Positions 42,904 to 52,283 of a DNA stretch of 64,000 bases are shown piece after piece. The first letter of the stretch is position 1, and the number at the start of each line of letters is the position of its first letter. A program made the translations under genes and the position numbers. Source of the stretch: Lacibacter sp. H375 (lineage in GTDB: Bacteria > Bacteroidota > Bacteroidia > Chitinophagales > Chitinophagaceae); NCBI RefSeq assembly GCF_037892425.1, contig NZ_JBBKTT010000001.1, positions 2,170,001 through 2,234,000 on the forward strand, given 5' to 3'. The notes under the pieces are model-generated. The model did not search any database. It was given only the letters and a program-made list of their open reading frames with translations, and was not told the DNA's origin.

Positions 42904-45174
42904 TTATGCTTTAGCAAATTCAGAGCGTATCACATTCAATGCTCCACCTGCTTTAAACCATTCGATCTGTTGTGCATTGTAGCTATGGTTAACAGTGATA
43001 GTTTCACTGCTTCCATCGGCATGATTCAATACCAACTCTAATGGTACGCCAGGTGTGAATGATGTTAAACCAATCACGTCAATGGTATCATCTTCAAGAA
43101 TCTTATCGTAATCTTCTTTGTTAGCAAAAGTCAACGCTAACATACCTTGCTTCTTCAGGTTTGTTTCGTGGATACGTGCAAATGATTTCACCAGTACAAC
43201 ACGAACTCCAAGGTGACGTGGTTCCATCGCCGCATGTTCACGACTTGAACCCTCACCATAGTTTTCATCACCCACTACAATTGATCCAACACCTGCTGCT
43301 TTGTAAGCACGCTGTGTATTTGGTACTGTACCGTATTCACCAGTCAATTGATTTTTTACAGTATCAGTTTTTTCGTTGAAGAAGTTTGTTGCACCAATTA
43401 ACAGGTTGTTACTGATATTATCTAAGTGACCACGGAATTTTAACCATGGACCCGCCATTGAGATATGATCAGTTGTACATTTTCCTTTTGCTTTGATGAG
43501 GAGTTTCAATCCTTTAATGTCAATACCTTCCCAAGCAGAGAATGGATATAACAATTGCAGACGCTTGCTATCTGGTTTCACATCTAACTGCACTTTGCTT
43601 CCATCTTCAGCAGGTGCCTGGTAACCGGCATCTTCAACTGCAAATCCTTTGATCGGCAATTCATCCCCACTTGGAGGATCAAGTTTTACCTGCTCACCTT
43701 TATCATTAGTTAAGGTATCTGTAAGCGGATTGAATGTAAGATCACCGGCAATTGCCAATGCAGTTACTAATTCAGGACTTGCAACAAACGCCAAGGTGTT
43801 TGGATTACCATCGGCACGTTTTGCAAAGTTTCTGTTGAACGAGTGAACGATGGTGTTACGTTCTGCTTTTTCAGCGCCAACCCTGTCCCACATACCAATA
43901 CACGGTCCGCATGCATTTGCAAATACAGTGGCACCAATTTTTTCAAATACACCTAAATATCCATCACGCTCAATTGTATAACGAACAAGTTCGCTACCTG
44001 GAGTAATGGTGAATTCAGATTTTAATGTCAATCCTTTATCACTAACCTGTCCAGCAAGACTTACTGCACGACTGATATCTTCATAAGAAGAGTTGGTACA
44101 GCTACCAATTAAGCCCACTTCGATTTTTGTAGGCCATCCGTTTTTGGCTGCTGCTTCTTTCATTTGAGAAATTGGTGTAGCTAAATCTGGAGTAAATGGT
44201 CCGTTCAGGTGTGGTTCCAGTTCACTGAGGTTGATCTCAATTACTTTATCGAAATATTTTTCAGGGTTTGCATATACATCTGCATCGCCTGTTAAATAAT
44301 CTTTGATTTTATCTGCAGCGTCAGCAACTTCTGCACGACCGGTTGCTTTCAGGTAACGGCTCATGCTTTCATCGTAACCAAAGGTTGAAGTGGTAGCACC
44401 AATTTCAGCACCCATGTTACAAATAGTTCCTTTACCTGTACAGCTCATGCTTGTTGCGCCTTCGCCAAAATATTCAACAATTGCGTTGGTACCACCTTTT
44501 ACAGTTAAGATACCAGCCACTTTCAGAATTACATCTTTAGGAGCAGTCCAGCCATTGAGTTTACCGGTCAATTTCACACCAATTAATTTTGGCATCAATA
44601 ATTCCCAGCTAAGACCAGCCATTACATCGCAGGCATCAGCACCGCCAACTCCAATTGCGATCATACCCAAGCCACCGGCATTTACCGTGTGGCTATCGGT
44701 ACCAATCATCATACCACCGGGGAATGCATAGTTTTCCAACACTACCTGGTGAATGATACCAGCACCAGGTTTCCAGAAACCAATGCCATATTTATTTGAG
44801 ATAGAAGAAAGGAAGTTATAAACCTCTTCGTTGTCAGTAACAGCTTTTACCAGATCCTGCTTGCCTTCTGTCTTTGCAACAATCAGGTGATCGCAATGCA
44901 CGGTTGAAGGAACCGCAACCTTTTTACGACCGGTCGTGTCAAACTGCAGCAACGCCATTTGAGCTGTTGCATCCTGCATCGCTACACGGTCTGGTGCAAA
45001 ATCAACATATGCTTTTCCTCTTTCGAAGTCTACAGGATCAACTCCTGTCCAAAGGTGTGAGAATAATATTTTTTCTGCCAATGTTAAAGGGCGACCCAAT
45101 GCTTTGCGGGCGGCATCCACTTTGGCAGGCATTTCGCTGTACAATTTTTTGATGAGGTCGAGATCGAATACCAT
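42904..45174 (-). CDS. acn: Aconitate hydratase
   Basis: 756 residues from the ATG at 45174; the frame is open further but that part has no similarity. Iron-sulfur ligands are in [14 protein letters not shown] and [15 protein letters not shown], and the swivel domain has [30 protein letters not shown] and [13 protein letters not shown] are typical for the mitochondrial-type aconitases found in Bacteroidota. It interconverts citrate and isocitrate in the TCA cycle; isocitrate dehydrogenase is encoded 7 kb away on the other strand. A strong terminator follows. Confidence 0.96.
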   Translation of the reverse strand: MVFDLDLIKKLYSEMPAKVDAARKALGRPLTLAEKILFSHLWTGVDPVDFERGKAYVDFAPDRVAMQDATAQMALLQFDTTGRKKVAVPSTVHCDHLIVAKTEGKQDLVKAVTDNEEVYNFLSSISNKYGIGFWKPGAGIIHQVVLENYAFPGGMMIGTDSHTVNAGGLGMIAIGVGGADACDVMAGLSWELLMPKLIGVKLTGKLNGWTAPKDVILKVAGILTVKGGTNAIVEYFGEGATSMSCTGKGTICNMGAEIGATTSTFGYDESMSRYLKATGRAEVADAADKIKDYLTGDADVYANPEKYFDKVIEINLSELEPHLNGPFTPDLATPISQMKEAAAKNGWPTKIEVGLIGSCTNSSYEDISRAVSLAGQVSDKGLTLKSEFTITPGSELVRYTIERDGYLGVFEKIGATVFANACGPCIGMWDRVGAEKAERNTIVHSFNRNFAKRADGNPNTLAFVASPELVTALAIAGDLTFNPLTDTLTNDKGEQVKLDPPSGDELPIKGFAVEDAGYQAPAEDGSKVQLDVKPDSKRLQLLYPFSAWEGIDIKGLKLLIKAKGKCTTDHISMAGPWLKFRGHLDNISNNLLIGATNFFNEKTDTVKNQLTGEYGTVPNTQRAYKAAGVGSIVVGDENYGEGSSREHAAMEPRHLGVRVVLVKSFARIHETNLKKQGMLALTFANKEDYDKILEDDTIDVIGLTSFTPGVPLELVLNHADGSSETITVNHSYNAQQIEWFKAGGALNVIRSEFAKA

Positions 45175-45410
45175 GAAGAAGAATTTGATAATGTTGAAAA
45201 TCAGCTCATCTGAAAATTCGAAAACTGGCTTGGTAGATTGGCTCAAAGAGGAGTGCCGGGTTGAAAAAACCCTCCATTCGCACATTTTCAAACTCTCAAA
45301 TTTGCAATTTGCTTGTTGAGGTTGCGAATTTACCGATTTACAAGAACTTTTTAAACCATCTGTCCGAAAGAATTGTTGAATAAAGTACTTTTACATTACA
45401 ACTGAACACT

Positions 45411-45629
45411 ATGAACCGTTTGCGGCACATTATTGAATGGAACGTATTTGGCGTTTGTACCTGGTTAGGGGAGAAAATGGGTATTGCCACAAGCACTATC
45501 CGCAAGTATTTTATATATATATCCTTTCTTACCATGGGTTCGCCATTGATAATCTACTTCTTTATTGCCTTCTGGATGAACGTTCGTCAGTACATCTGGT
45601 TCAGAAAACGGAACCCTCTGCGCTACTAA
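45411..45629 (+). CDS. Small PspC-domain-like membrane protein
   Basis: 72 residues, mostly one PspC-like domain: FGVCTWLGEKMGIATSTIRK followed by a membrane helix (about 33-55) and a basic tail (RQYIWFRKRNP). PspC-type proteins sit in the inner membrane and are linked to envelope stress; no other psp genes are nearby. Short but with the family's GVC..LGE.MGI start, which supports a real gene. A weak promoter-like TACTTTTA lies 16 nt upstream. Confidence 0.75.
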   Translation: MNRLRHIIEWNVFGVCTWLGEKMGIATSTIRKYFIYISFLTMGSPLIIYFFIAFWMNVRQYIWFRKRNPLRY

Positions 45630-45656
45630 TGAGATTCGTCATTGCATTTTGGTAAT

Positions 45657-45683
45657 TGATTGTTTAAATTGACCAAACAATCA
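45657..45683. promoter_or_regulatory. Perfect inverted repeat TGATTGTTT-N9-AAACAATCA
   Basis: 9-bp arms (45657-45665, 45675-45683) around AAATTGACC, ending 5 nt before the ATG of the first AraC gene. No T-run follows. The position and symmetry suit an operator, perhaps for autoregulation, or a leader hairpin that affects translation. Confidence 0.5.
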
Positions 45684-45688
45684 GGGTT

Positions 45689-46678
45689 ATGTTTTCGTTT
45701 GAGTACACACATTCCAGTTATAAAGATATGATCAGCGATCTTGCGGCGAGGCTGCAAGTGAAACTGAAAGATAACTGGTTATTCTTCCCTGAGGAAATTG
45801 CCAGCGGTTACTACCGTGTACTTCAACTTTCGAACGGGCTTGATGTGAACATCATCAATTGCCGCATCAACAAAGATTGGCTCATTAGTAGAAAAAGAGA
45901 TACAGAAGAATATTATACACTTCGTTTCGATGAACTCATTGTAGAAAAGGAAATCCGTATTGGTATTGACAATGATGTGGTAGACAGAAAAAAAGAAACT
46001 ATTGCTGTTGCATATCTTACCAGTTCTCTATTCGATTGGTTCTATCATGGTACTAAGGGCACCACATTCAAAGGTGTGAATATTCTGATACCCAAAGATT
46101 GGTTAGGAAAATTAATGGGGATTGAAACGTTTGATGATATACTGCCGGCGTACATTGCTTTGAAAAGCCGCAGCTTTACAATGGAGCCATTGGATGCTGT
46201 GTATTTTCAGTTGATTAATGAAATTATGGAAGAGGATCCTGATACGCCTTTTCCCCGTTTATATATTGAGAACAGGGTACAGTTGTTGATGGAACGTTTC
46301 TTTACACGCATTCATTCAAGAGTTTCGCTGGCCGATGTGCAGAGTAATATAAAACCGGATGATATCTATACCGTTTTGAAAATTGAAAAAATATTGGTCG
46401 AAAATTTTTCAAATAAACCAAAATCCATTGAAGAACTCTCTCGTAAGGCAACGATGAGTTCTACAAAATTAAAGAAGATATTTAAATCGGTATTTGGTAT
46501 GCCCATTTATGAGTATTACCAACAAAAGCGAATGCTAAAGGCAGGCGAATTATTATCGACAGGAAAATATTCAGTTAAACAAGTAGCTGTAACAATTGGG
46601 TATACCAACGTGAGTAATTTTGTAACTGCATTCAAAAAGTATATGAAGGAAGAGCCTTCAAAGTTTATAGAAACGTAG
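45689..46678 (+). CDS. AraC family transcriptional regulator, copy 1
   Basis: 329 residues. The N-terminal ~200 residues are a beta-rich, probably cupin-like sensing domain with SGYYRVLQLSNGLDVNIINC and EYYTLRFDELI; I cannot name its ligand. The C-terminal ~100 residues are the AraC double HTH (SIEELSRKATMSSTKLKKIF; IYEYYQQKRMLKAGELLSTG; VKQVAVTIGYTNVSNFVTAF). It is followed 28 nt later by a paralogue with the same architecture. A perfect inverted repeat sits directly before its start codon. Confidence 0.9.
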   Translation: MFSFEYTHSSYKDMISDLAARLQVKLKDNWLFFPEEIASGYYRVLQLSNGLDVNIINCRINKDWLISRKRDTEEYYTLRFDELIVEKEIRIGIDNDVVDRKKETIAVAYLTSSLFDWFYHGTKGTTFKGVNILIPKDWLGKLMGIETFDDILPAYIALKSRSFTMEPLDAVYFQLINEIMEEDPDTPFPRLYIENRVQLLMERFFTRIHSRVSLADVQSNIKPDDIYTVLKIEKILVENFSNKPKSIEELSRKATMSSTKLKKIFKSVFGMPIYEYYQQKRMLKAGELLSTGKYSVKQVAVTIGYTNVSNFVTAFKKYMKEEPSKFIET

Positions 46679-46706
46679 TTAGATAAACAAAGTAAAACCA
46701 GGTGCC

Positions 46707-47693
46707 ATGATAGTTGTGCACTTAAAACATACGAACTACAAAGAAGTACTTGCAAGTATTTCAGAACAAATGCATTTGCATTTGACAGATGATTTTCTTC
46801 AGCTGTCGCCCGATATTGCTGATGGCTATTTTAGAGTAGTAGAACTACCAAATGGATTGCAGGCGATGCTTTCAGATATACACTATCATGTTGATGTAAC
46901 ATTCAAGCGTGAAAAGAGTGATGAATATTTTTGCATTCTTCATTTTAATGATGCTGAGTTAGGCGATTCCCTTCACTTTCTCCACAACGGGAAACAGATA
47001 TTTGATAAAAGCACAAGAAGGGCAGGGGTTACACTAAGTTCAAGTGCAAATGACATGAGTTTTACTGTTAAAGCCAATACCAAAGCAAGAAGCATTAATA
47101 TACTCCTTCCCGGCCGCTGGATAAATGATAATCTTAATCGTTATAACGAGTTGCAGGTTTTGTCCCGCTACAATGCTATGCGCAACACACTTGTGCATCC
47201 TGAACCATTTGATGCGCAAAACAGAATTTTGTTTGATGAAGTATTTCAAACTGATGAAGCTAATCCTTTGCAGAGTATGATTGTGAAGAATCGTATTATG
47301 TTATTGCTTGAACATTTTCTTTCGAAGATCTATCGTAAGATGCAGGAAGAGCCAACCCAGCCTCCACGTAAGATCAAAGCATCAGATATGAGCAAGCTGA
47401 TGGAAATCGAATCGCTGCTTGTACGAGATTTTGGCCAGCCTCCCCCAACCATTGCTTTGCTGGCAGAGAAAAGCGGAATGAGTGTATCGAAATTAAAATC
47501 TGCTTTTAAAAGGGTGTACGGCACCGGCATATATGAATACTACCAGAAAAACAGGATGCAAAAAGCAAGATCTATGCTGCTTACCGGCCAATACAACGTA
47601 AAAGAAGTGGGAACACAATTAGGCTATAGTAATCTCAGTAACTTTTCTCTTGCTTTCAAAAAAGAGTTTAATGTACTGCCAAGCCAGGTATAG
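46707..47693 (+). CDS. AraC family transcriptional regulator, copy 2
   Basis: 328 residues, same layout as the gene before it: N-terminal domain with DGYFRVVELPNGLQAMLSDI and EYFCILHFNDAEL, C-terminal HTH with IALLAEKSGMSVSKLKSAFK, IYEYYQKNRMQKARSMLLTG and VKEVGTQLGYSNLSNFSLAF. The two proteins are clear tandem duplicates but well diverged in the sensing half, so they may answer to different signals. A bidirectional terminator lies 250 nt downstream. The 28-nt gap suggests co-transcription. Confidence 0.9.
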   Translation: MIVVHLKHTNYKEVLASISEQMHLHLTDDFLQLSPDIADGYFRVVELPNGLQAMLSDIHYHVDVTFKREKSDEYFCILHFNDAELGDSLHFLHNGKQIFDKSTRRAGVTLSSSANDMSFTVKANTKARSINILLPGRWINDNLNRYNELQVLSRYNAMRNTLVHPEPFDAQNRILFDEVFQTDEANPLQSMIVKNRIMLLLEHFLSKIYRKMQEEPTQPPRKIKASDMSKLMEIESLLVRDFGQPPPTIALLAEKSGMSVSKLKSAFKRVYGTGIYEYYQKNRMQKARSMLLTGQYNVKEVGTQLGYSNLSNFSLAFKKEFNVLPSQV

Positions 47694-47940
47694 AAATATT
47701 TATTTTCCATATATTTTAATTTGCCTAACTTTAGAAGACTGATTTCACTCGTCTTTTAACCTCTTGAAGCGACATCGCTCCGTTTTTAATTCATGCATCC
47801 TTTGAGCCTCCCATCTCACACGTTGTAATTCACATGCTACCTCTTACTGGTATTTCTGCGTGCGCTTAACAGTTCCCTGTTTAGCAGCAAGTCTGTCGTT
47901 GCATCCTAGTGAAGACGTATGTTTATCCAACGCCCCCACA

Positions 47941-47975
47941 AAAAGAGGCTCTTAACTAAGAGCCTCAATTTTTTA
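47941..47975. terminator. Bidirectional terminator
   Basis: GAGGCTCTTA (47945-47954) pairs with TAAGAGCCTC (47957-47966), with A-run on the left and AATTTTTTAT on the right. It serves the AraC pair and the convergent outer-membrane protein gene. The 247 nt before it hold no other feature I can support. Confidence 0.88.
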
Positions 47976-47992
47976 TAGCTGGTATATACTGG

Positions 47993-48781
47993 TTATCTCA
48001 AATCAAACAACAAACCAAGTTTCACCTGCAGTTGTTGCAGAGGACTATTGTACAATTGTGCCACGGTATGGTTATGAATATGATTAGTGTTAAGGTTTAC
48101 AAACCGCATGGTGAGTGGCTTGCTATCATCAGGTGTTGGCTGCGAAGGACCCGGTTGCTCCAATTGTTTTACGTTTACATAATCAATGCGATTTCCATGA
48201 ATACGACTTACTGAAAGATTAATGGAAGTGCCGTTAAGTGGATTGCATGCTGATTTTGACCGAAGCTTCATCAACAAACCTGCACCATACCCCCATGTCA
48301 TTGAACCTTTGCGGAAAGTGACTTCATTTTCTAGTGGTTTACAATCGTCACGATCATTTTCATCATACACATTAATACGAACTCTTGTGCCTAATGATTG
48401 ATGACCACCAAGTACTTGTACATATGGTGTAATTGCTTTGTTCTTTACTACTTCATACCGAAGGTTAAGATGATTGAAGTTGGCGAAGTTGATATAGTTC
48501 ACCGGGTATTCAGCAGCGGTACTCATATCTTCATTTTGGAAACTTTGAGTTACTTTCTTTTTACCGAAGCGACCGGTTCCTGTTTCGAATGATACAACAA
48601 ACTGCTTACCTGCAAATGGTAAACGATAGCCAGCCTGAAAGTTAAATCCATGTGCTGCATTAATGTTGCTGGCCATATCGCCAAGGGGCGATTGGTTACT
48701 GTAACCAAAACCAAATTCAAATTGTGCAAAGGAGGTGAGATACAGGCAAACGCCTGCAATGATGAGTAAAGTTTTTTTCAT
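47993..48781 (-). CDS. Outer-membrane beta-barrel-like protein
   Basis: 262 residues with a signal peptide (MKKTLLIIAGVCLYLTSFAQ). The body alternates beta segments: FEFGFGYSNQSPLGDMASNI, FNFQAGYRLPFAGKQFVVSF, HLNLRYEVVKN and GYGAGLLMKLR, ending in a strand-like QVKLGLLFDLR. It has four cysteines in two pairs (DDCKPL, KSACNPL), unusual for such barrels. No named family recognised. An AAAGAGC-GCTCTTT hairpin (48784-48804) lies just upstream of the ATG. Confidence 0.8.
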   Translation of the reverse strand: MKKTLLIIAGVCLYLTSFAQFEFGFGYSNQSPLGDMASNINAAHGFNFQAGYRLPFAGKQFVVSFETGTGRFGKKKVTQSFQNEDMSTAAEYPVNYINFANFNHLNLRYEVVKNKAITPYVQVLGGHQSLGTRVRINVYDENDRDDCKPLENEVTFRKGSMTWGYGAGLLMKLRSKSACNPLNGTSINLSVSRIHGNRIDYVNVKQLEQPGPSQPTPDDSKPLTMRFVNLNTNHIHNHTVAQLYNSPLQQLQVKLGLLFDLR

Positions 48782-48783
48782 AT

Positions 48784-48804
48784 AAAGAGCTTTTGATGCT
48801 CTTT
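48784..48804 (-). other. Leader hairpin upstream of the outer-membrane protein
   Basis: AAAGAGC-TTTTGAT-GCTCTTT, perfect 7-bp stem, beginning 3 nt before the ATG on the minus strand. It could mask the ribosome entry region. Confidence 0.4.
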
Positions 48805-48860
48805 AAAGTTCGTGAAACTTATTGTTAAATAAAAGCTGAAAATGACAACAGCATCGAATA

Positions 48861-49679
48861 TTAAATTGCTTTTCTGAGCTTCACTAATTGCTCCAGCAAT
48901 CCTTTCAGTTTATCTAACTGCAACATATTTGCGCCATCACTTTTTGCAACGGCAGGGTTTGGGTGCGTTTCAATAAATAATCCATCAACACCCGTGGCAA
49001 TAGCCGCTTTTGCAATTGTGCCGATGAGTTGCGGATTACCACCCGTAACACCCGTTGTTTGATTGGGCTGTTGCAATGAATGCGTACAATCCATAATTAC
49101 GGGAACATTCAATTCTTTCATCCAGGTAATGTTGCGGTAATCAACAACAAGATCAGTATAACCAAAAGTGTTTCCCCGTTCGGTAAGCATGATATTGTTA
49201 TTGCCGGCTTTGCGGATCTTTTCGACAGCAAACTTCATCGAAGGTCCGCTGAGGAACTGACCTTTTTTTACGTTCACTATTTTTCCTGTTTCTGCAGCCG
49301 CTTCCAACAGATCGGTTTGGCGACAGAGAAATGCTGGTATCTGTAAAATATCAATATAAGGAGAGGCCATTCCCGCTTCTTCATGTGCATGAATATCTGA
49401 TGTTGCAGGAAGGTTATAATGCTTTCTGACTTTGTCGATCAAACTCAAACCTGTATCATCACCTAAGCCCGTAAATGAAGCAGCACTTGTTCTGTTGGCT
49501 TTGCGGTAAGATGCTTTGAACACATAGGGAATACCTAACTCTTTGCAAATAGTTGAAACTTTATCGGCTACTTCCATTACCAGTTCTTCACTTTCAACTA
49601 CACATGGTCCGGCAATGAGGAAAAAGTTTTTTTCGTCGTAAGATTGATTGGCAAACAGGTCTTTCAGAAATTGTTCCAT
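48861..49679 (-). CDS. kdsA: 3-deoxy-8-phosphooctulonate synthase
   Basis: 272 residues from the ATG at 49679; the longer frame would run through the promoter and is rejected. Family motifs: FFLIAGPCVVESEEL, FKASYRKANRTSAASFTG, DIHAHEEAG, ILQIPAFLCRQTDLLEAAA, VIMDCTHSLQQPN and GVDGLFIETHPNP. It condenses phosphoenolpyruvate with arabinose 5-phosphate to make KDO-8-phosphate for lipid A core. The N in KVNVKKGQFLSGP suggests the metal-independent subtype has the usual Asn, but I have not aligned it. Divergent from the threonine dehydrogenase gene. Confidence 0.95.
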   Translation of the reverse strand: MEQFLKDLFANQSYDEKNFFLIAGPCVVESEELVMEVADKVSTICKELGIPYVFKASYRKANRTSAASFTGLGDDTGLSLIDKVRKHYNLPATSDIHAHEEAGMASPYIDILQIPAFLCRQTDLLEAAAETGKIVNVKKGQFLSGPSMKFAVEKIRKAGNNNIMLTERGNTFGYTDLVVDYRNITWMKELNVPVIMDCTHSLQQPNQTTGVTGGNPQLIGTIAKAAIATGVDGLFIETHPNPAVAKSDGANMLQLDKLKGLLEQLVKLRKAI

Positions 49680-49683
49680 GCGG

Positions 49684-49691
49684 CAAAGATA
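49684..49691 (-). promoter_or_regulatory. kdsA -7 element, leaderless arrangement
   Basis: TATCTTTG on the minus strand, exact TAnnTTTG, ending 4 nt before the kdsA ATG, the same distance as at gatC. Confidence 0.5.
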
Positions 49692-49833
49692 AAGGAAGTC
49701 TGATGTCTGATTCCGGATGTGTGATTTTGGGGAAACAGCCCTGGTTTTAATCAGGCAAATCATTAAATCCATCCAAATCATGGATCAGACTTTTGCGCAA
49801 ACGAATGAATGTTCGCCTCGTTGATTTTCCGCT

Positions 49834-49841
49834 TATTTTTG
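49834..49841 (+). promoter_or_regulatory. -7 promoter element (TATTTTTG)
   Basis: Exact TAnnTTTG match, 19 nt before the ATG of the threonine dehydrogenase gene. Confidence 0.5.
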
Positions 49842-49860
49842 CCGCCACATTCATTGTACT

Positions 49861-50799
49861 ATGGTAAAAGAAAAAATATTAGTGATTGGCGCTTCCGGTC
49901 AGATTGGTGTTGAGTTAACCTTGGCGTTGCGTAAACTGTATGGGAATGCAAATGTGATCGCTTCTGATCTGCGTGAACAAAATCCGCTGCTTGAAGGAAC
50001 TGGTCCTTACGTGAGTCTTGATGTAATGAATAAAGAGATGCTGCATGTGCAGGTCATCCGTCAGAACATCACACAGATTTATTTACTCGCTGCCATTCTT
50101 TCGGCAACAGGTGAAAAAAATCCAAACCTTGCATGGAATCTTAACATGACAGGTTTATTAAATGTGCTGGACATTGCCCGTGAAGAAAAATTACACAAGG
50201 TTTATTGGCCAAGTTCCATTGCGGTATTCGGTCCAACATCGCCCAAGCAAAATTGTCCGCAGCAAACCATTATTGAGCCAACTACTGTATATGGCATCAG
50301 CAAATATGCAGGTGAGTTTTGGTGCAACTATTATTTTCAACGTTACGGGGTTGATGTAAGAAGCCTGCGTTATCCTGGTTTGATCTCCTATAAATCTGCA
50401 CCCGGTGGCGGTACAACCGATTATGCAGTAGAAATTTTTCATGAAGCATTGGAAGAAAATAAATATGAATGCTTTTTGCAGGAAGACACCTACCTGCCCA
50501 TGATGTATATGCCCGACGCCATCCGAGCAACCATTGAATTAATGGAAGCACCGGCCGATAAAATTTCGATCCGTCATTCTTACAATATTTCTTCGATGAG
50601 TTTTTCGCCAAAGGAAATTGCAGCGGAAGTGGCGAAACATCGGCCAGGATTTGAAATGACCTACAAACCCGATTACCGTCAGCAAATCGCCAACAGCTGG
50701 CCGCAAAGCATTGATGACAGTGTTGCAAGAAGGGACTGGGGTTGGAAACATGACTATGAATTACCTGAGATGACGAAGGATATGTTTGAAAATTTATAA
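49861..50799 (+). CDS. L-threonine 3-dehydrogenase, SDR/epimerase type
   Basis: 312 residues of the extended SDR fold. NAD site GASGQIG near residue 10, LLAAILSATGEKNPNLAWNL, the catalytic Y-x3-K in TVYGISKYAGE, RYPGLISYKSAPGGGTTDYA and FLQEDTYLPMMYMPDAIRAT. These fit the NAD-dependent, epimerase-like threonine dehydrogenases, distinct from the zinc enzyme of E. coli, which make 2-amino-3-ketobutyrate. A 2-amino-3-ketobutyrate ligase is not adjacent. Divergent from kdsA over 181 bp holding both promoters. Confidence 0.93.
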   Translation: MVKEKILVIGASGQIGVELTLALRKLYGNANVIASDLREQNPLLEGTGPYVSLDVMNKEMLHVQVIRQNITQIYLLAAILSATGEKNPNLAWNLNMTGLLNVLDIAREEKLHKVYWPSSIAVFGPTSPKQNCPQQTIIEPTTVYGISKYAGEFWCNYYFQRYGVDVRSLRYPGLISYKSAPGGGTTDYAVEIFHEALEENKYECFLQEDTYLPMMYMPDAIRATIELMEAPADKISIRHSYNISSMSFSPKEIAAEVAKHRPGFEMTYKPDYRQQIANSWPQSIDDSVARRDWGWKHDYELPEMTKDMFENL

Positions 50800-50917
50800 G
50801 AACCTTCACAGTTCTGCAATGAACCTGTCAGAGCCATGACCATATTAGAAAGCTGCAAGCCTTACCTTGCAGCTTCGTTTTTTAGTATTAAGCATGATCG
50901 AAAAATCTGGTATTTGC

Positions 50918-52153
50918 ATGAAGCAATTTTTATATTTGACGGTAATCGTTTTTCTTTTCAATACAACAGCATTTACACAATCAGTGAACAAACTCCGCAC
51001 AGGTTGGTATCGTGCATCTATCTTTCGTGAAGATGGAGCAGAAATTATTTTCAATGCCGAAGTGCAATTGAAGAATGGAAAGCAGGTAATGTATATCCGC
51101 AATGCAGCAGAACGTTTATTAGTTGATGATATTAAAATCAAAGGCGATTCAGTAAATATTGAAATGCCGTTCTTCGAATCCTTCTTTCGTTTGCAAATAC
51201 AGAAGGATGGAAAGCTGGTTGGCAAATGGTTTAAAGCAGGCAGTTTAAAGTTGCTGGAGTTCCCCGTTGAGTTTGTGTATGGAAACAAAGAGCGGTTTGC
51301 TGTAACTGAATCTGCAACAGAAAACAGCACCGGTCGCTGGCAGGTTTCTTTTACGAGGCCCAATGGAACTGATCGTCCTGCTATTGCAGAATTTCAACAA
51401 AAAGGTTCAGCGTTAACCGGAACATTTTTAACACCCAGCGGAGATTATCGATTTTTAGAAGGCGTTGTAAATGGCGATAGTTTATTGCTGAGTTGTTTTG
51501 ATGGAAGTCATGCCTATTTATTTACTGCAACAATCAGTGGCAACGAGATAAAGAACGGAATGTATTACAGCAGTGCGGTACCTGCTGAAAAATGGCGTGC
51601 AACAAAAAATGATAAGGCAGCCTTGCCTGATACTACTCAAATCACACAATTAAAACCCGGAGAAAGCAAATTGAATTTTGCTTTCAAAGATGTGAATGGT
51701 AAAATCGTTTCGATCAATGATGCACGGTTTAAGAATAAAGTAGTGGTGATACAGATCATGGGCAGCTGGTGCCCTAACTGTATGGACGAAAGTAAATTCC
51801 TCAGTGGCTTTTACAAGGAATATAAAAACAAAGGAGTTGAAGTGATAGCGTTGGCCTATGAATACAGTACCGATTTCAATCGTTCCAAAGCAAGTGTACA
51901 AAAGTTTATCAAACGCTTCGGTATACAATATCCAGTGTTGATTACTCCCACAACAACGAGTGATGAACAACGTACAGAAAAAACATTACCGCAGCTAACT
52001 CCTATTCGTTCGTTTCCAACAACCATCTTTCTTTCTAAGGCCGGGAACGTTGCCAAAATTCACCAAGGCTTCTATGGCCCGGGCACAGGCGAGTTCTATA
52101 CAGAGTTTAAAGCCGAGTTCTACCGAACCATCCGTTCACTACTGGCAGAATAA
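50918..52153 (+). CDS. TlpA-like secreted thioredoxin with N-terminal beta domain
   Basis: 411 residues from the ATG at 50918, giving a signal peptide (MKQFLYLTVIVFLFNTTAFT). The first ~250 residues are beta-rich (NGKQVMYIRNAAERLLVDDI; TFLTPSGDYRFLEGVVNGDS) and of the type found in Bacteroidota TlpA/ResA proteins. The C-terminal ~160 residues are a thioredoxin fold with redox motif W-C285-P-N-C288 and the cis-Pro region SFPTTIFLS. Probably a periplasmic disulfide reductase or cytochrome c maturation-type protein; the partner is unknown. Confidence 0.9.
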   Translation: MKQFLYLTVIVFLFNTTAFTQSVNKLRTGWYRASIFREDGAEIIFNAEVQLKNGKQVMYIRNAAERLLVDDIKIKGDSVNIEMPFFESFFRLQIQKDGKLVGKWFKAGSLKLLEFPVEFVYGNKERFAVTESATENSTGRWQVSFTRPNGTDRPAIAEFQQKGSALTGTFLTPSGDYRFLEGVVNGDSLLLSCFDGSHAYLFTATISGNEIKNGMYYSSAVPAEKWRATKNDKAALPDTTQITQLKPGESKLNFAFKDVNGKIVSINDARFKNKVVVIQIMGSWCPNCMDESKFLSGFYKEYKNKGVEVIALAYEYSTDFNRSKASVQKFIKRFGIQYPVLITPTTTSDEQRTEKTLPQLTPIRSFPTTIFLSKAGNVAKIHQGFYGPGTGEFYTEFKAEFYRTIRSLLAE

Positions 52154-52179
52154 CTGCTTATTTTTTGGTGCTACACAAC

Positions 52180-52187
52180 TATCTTTG
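52180..52187 (+). promoter_or_regulatory. -7 promoter element (TATCTTTG)
   Basis: Exact TAnnTTTG match, 96 nt before the icd ATG, predicting a leader of about 90 nt. Confidence 0.45.
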
Positions 52188-52283
52188 TGACCCTTGAAAA
52201 AACAGGGCATCAACCAACTGCATGTAACGGTTGCTGCAAACAATCATATTGTTTGAATTACTTAACAATTAAAGACTAAACTG

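Noticed and set aside
45657-45683. Inverted repeat before the AraC gene as a terminator of the PspC-like gene
   Set aside because: No T-run after the stem in either direction, and the repeat abuts the next start codon.
49680-49781. Extended N-terminus of kdsA
   Set aside because: The extra 34 residues would be translated from the promoter itself and do not resemble KdsA.
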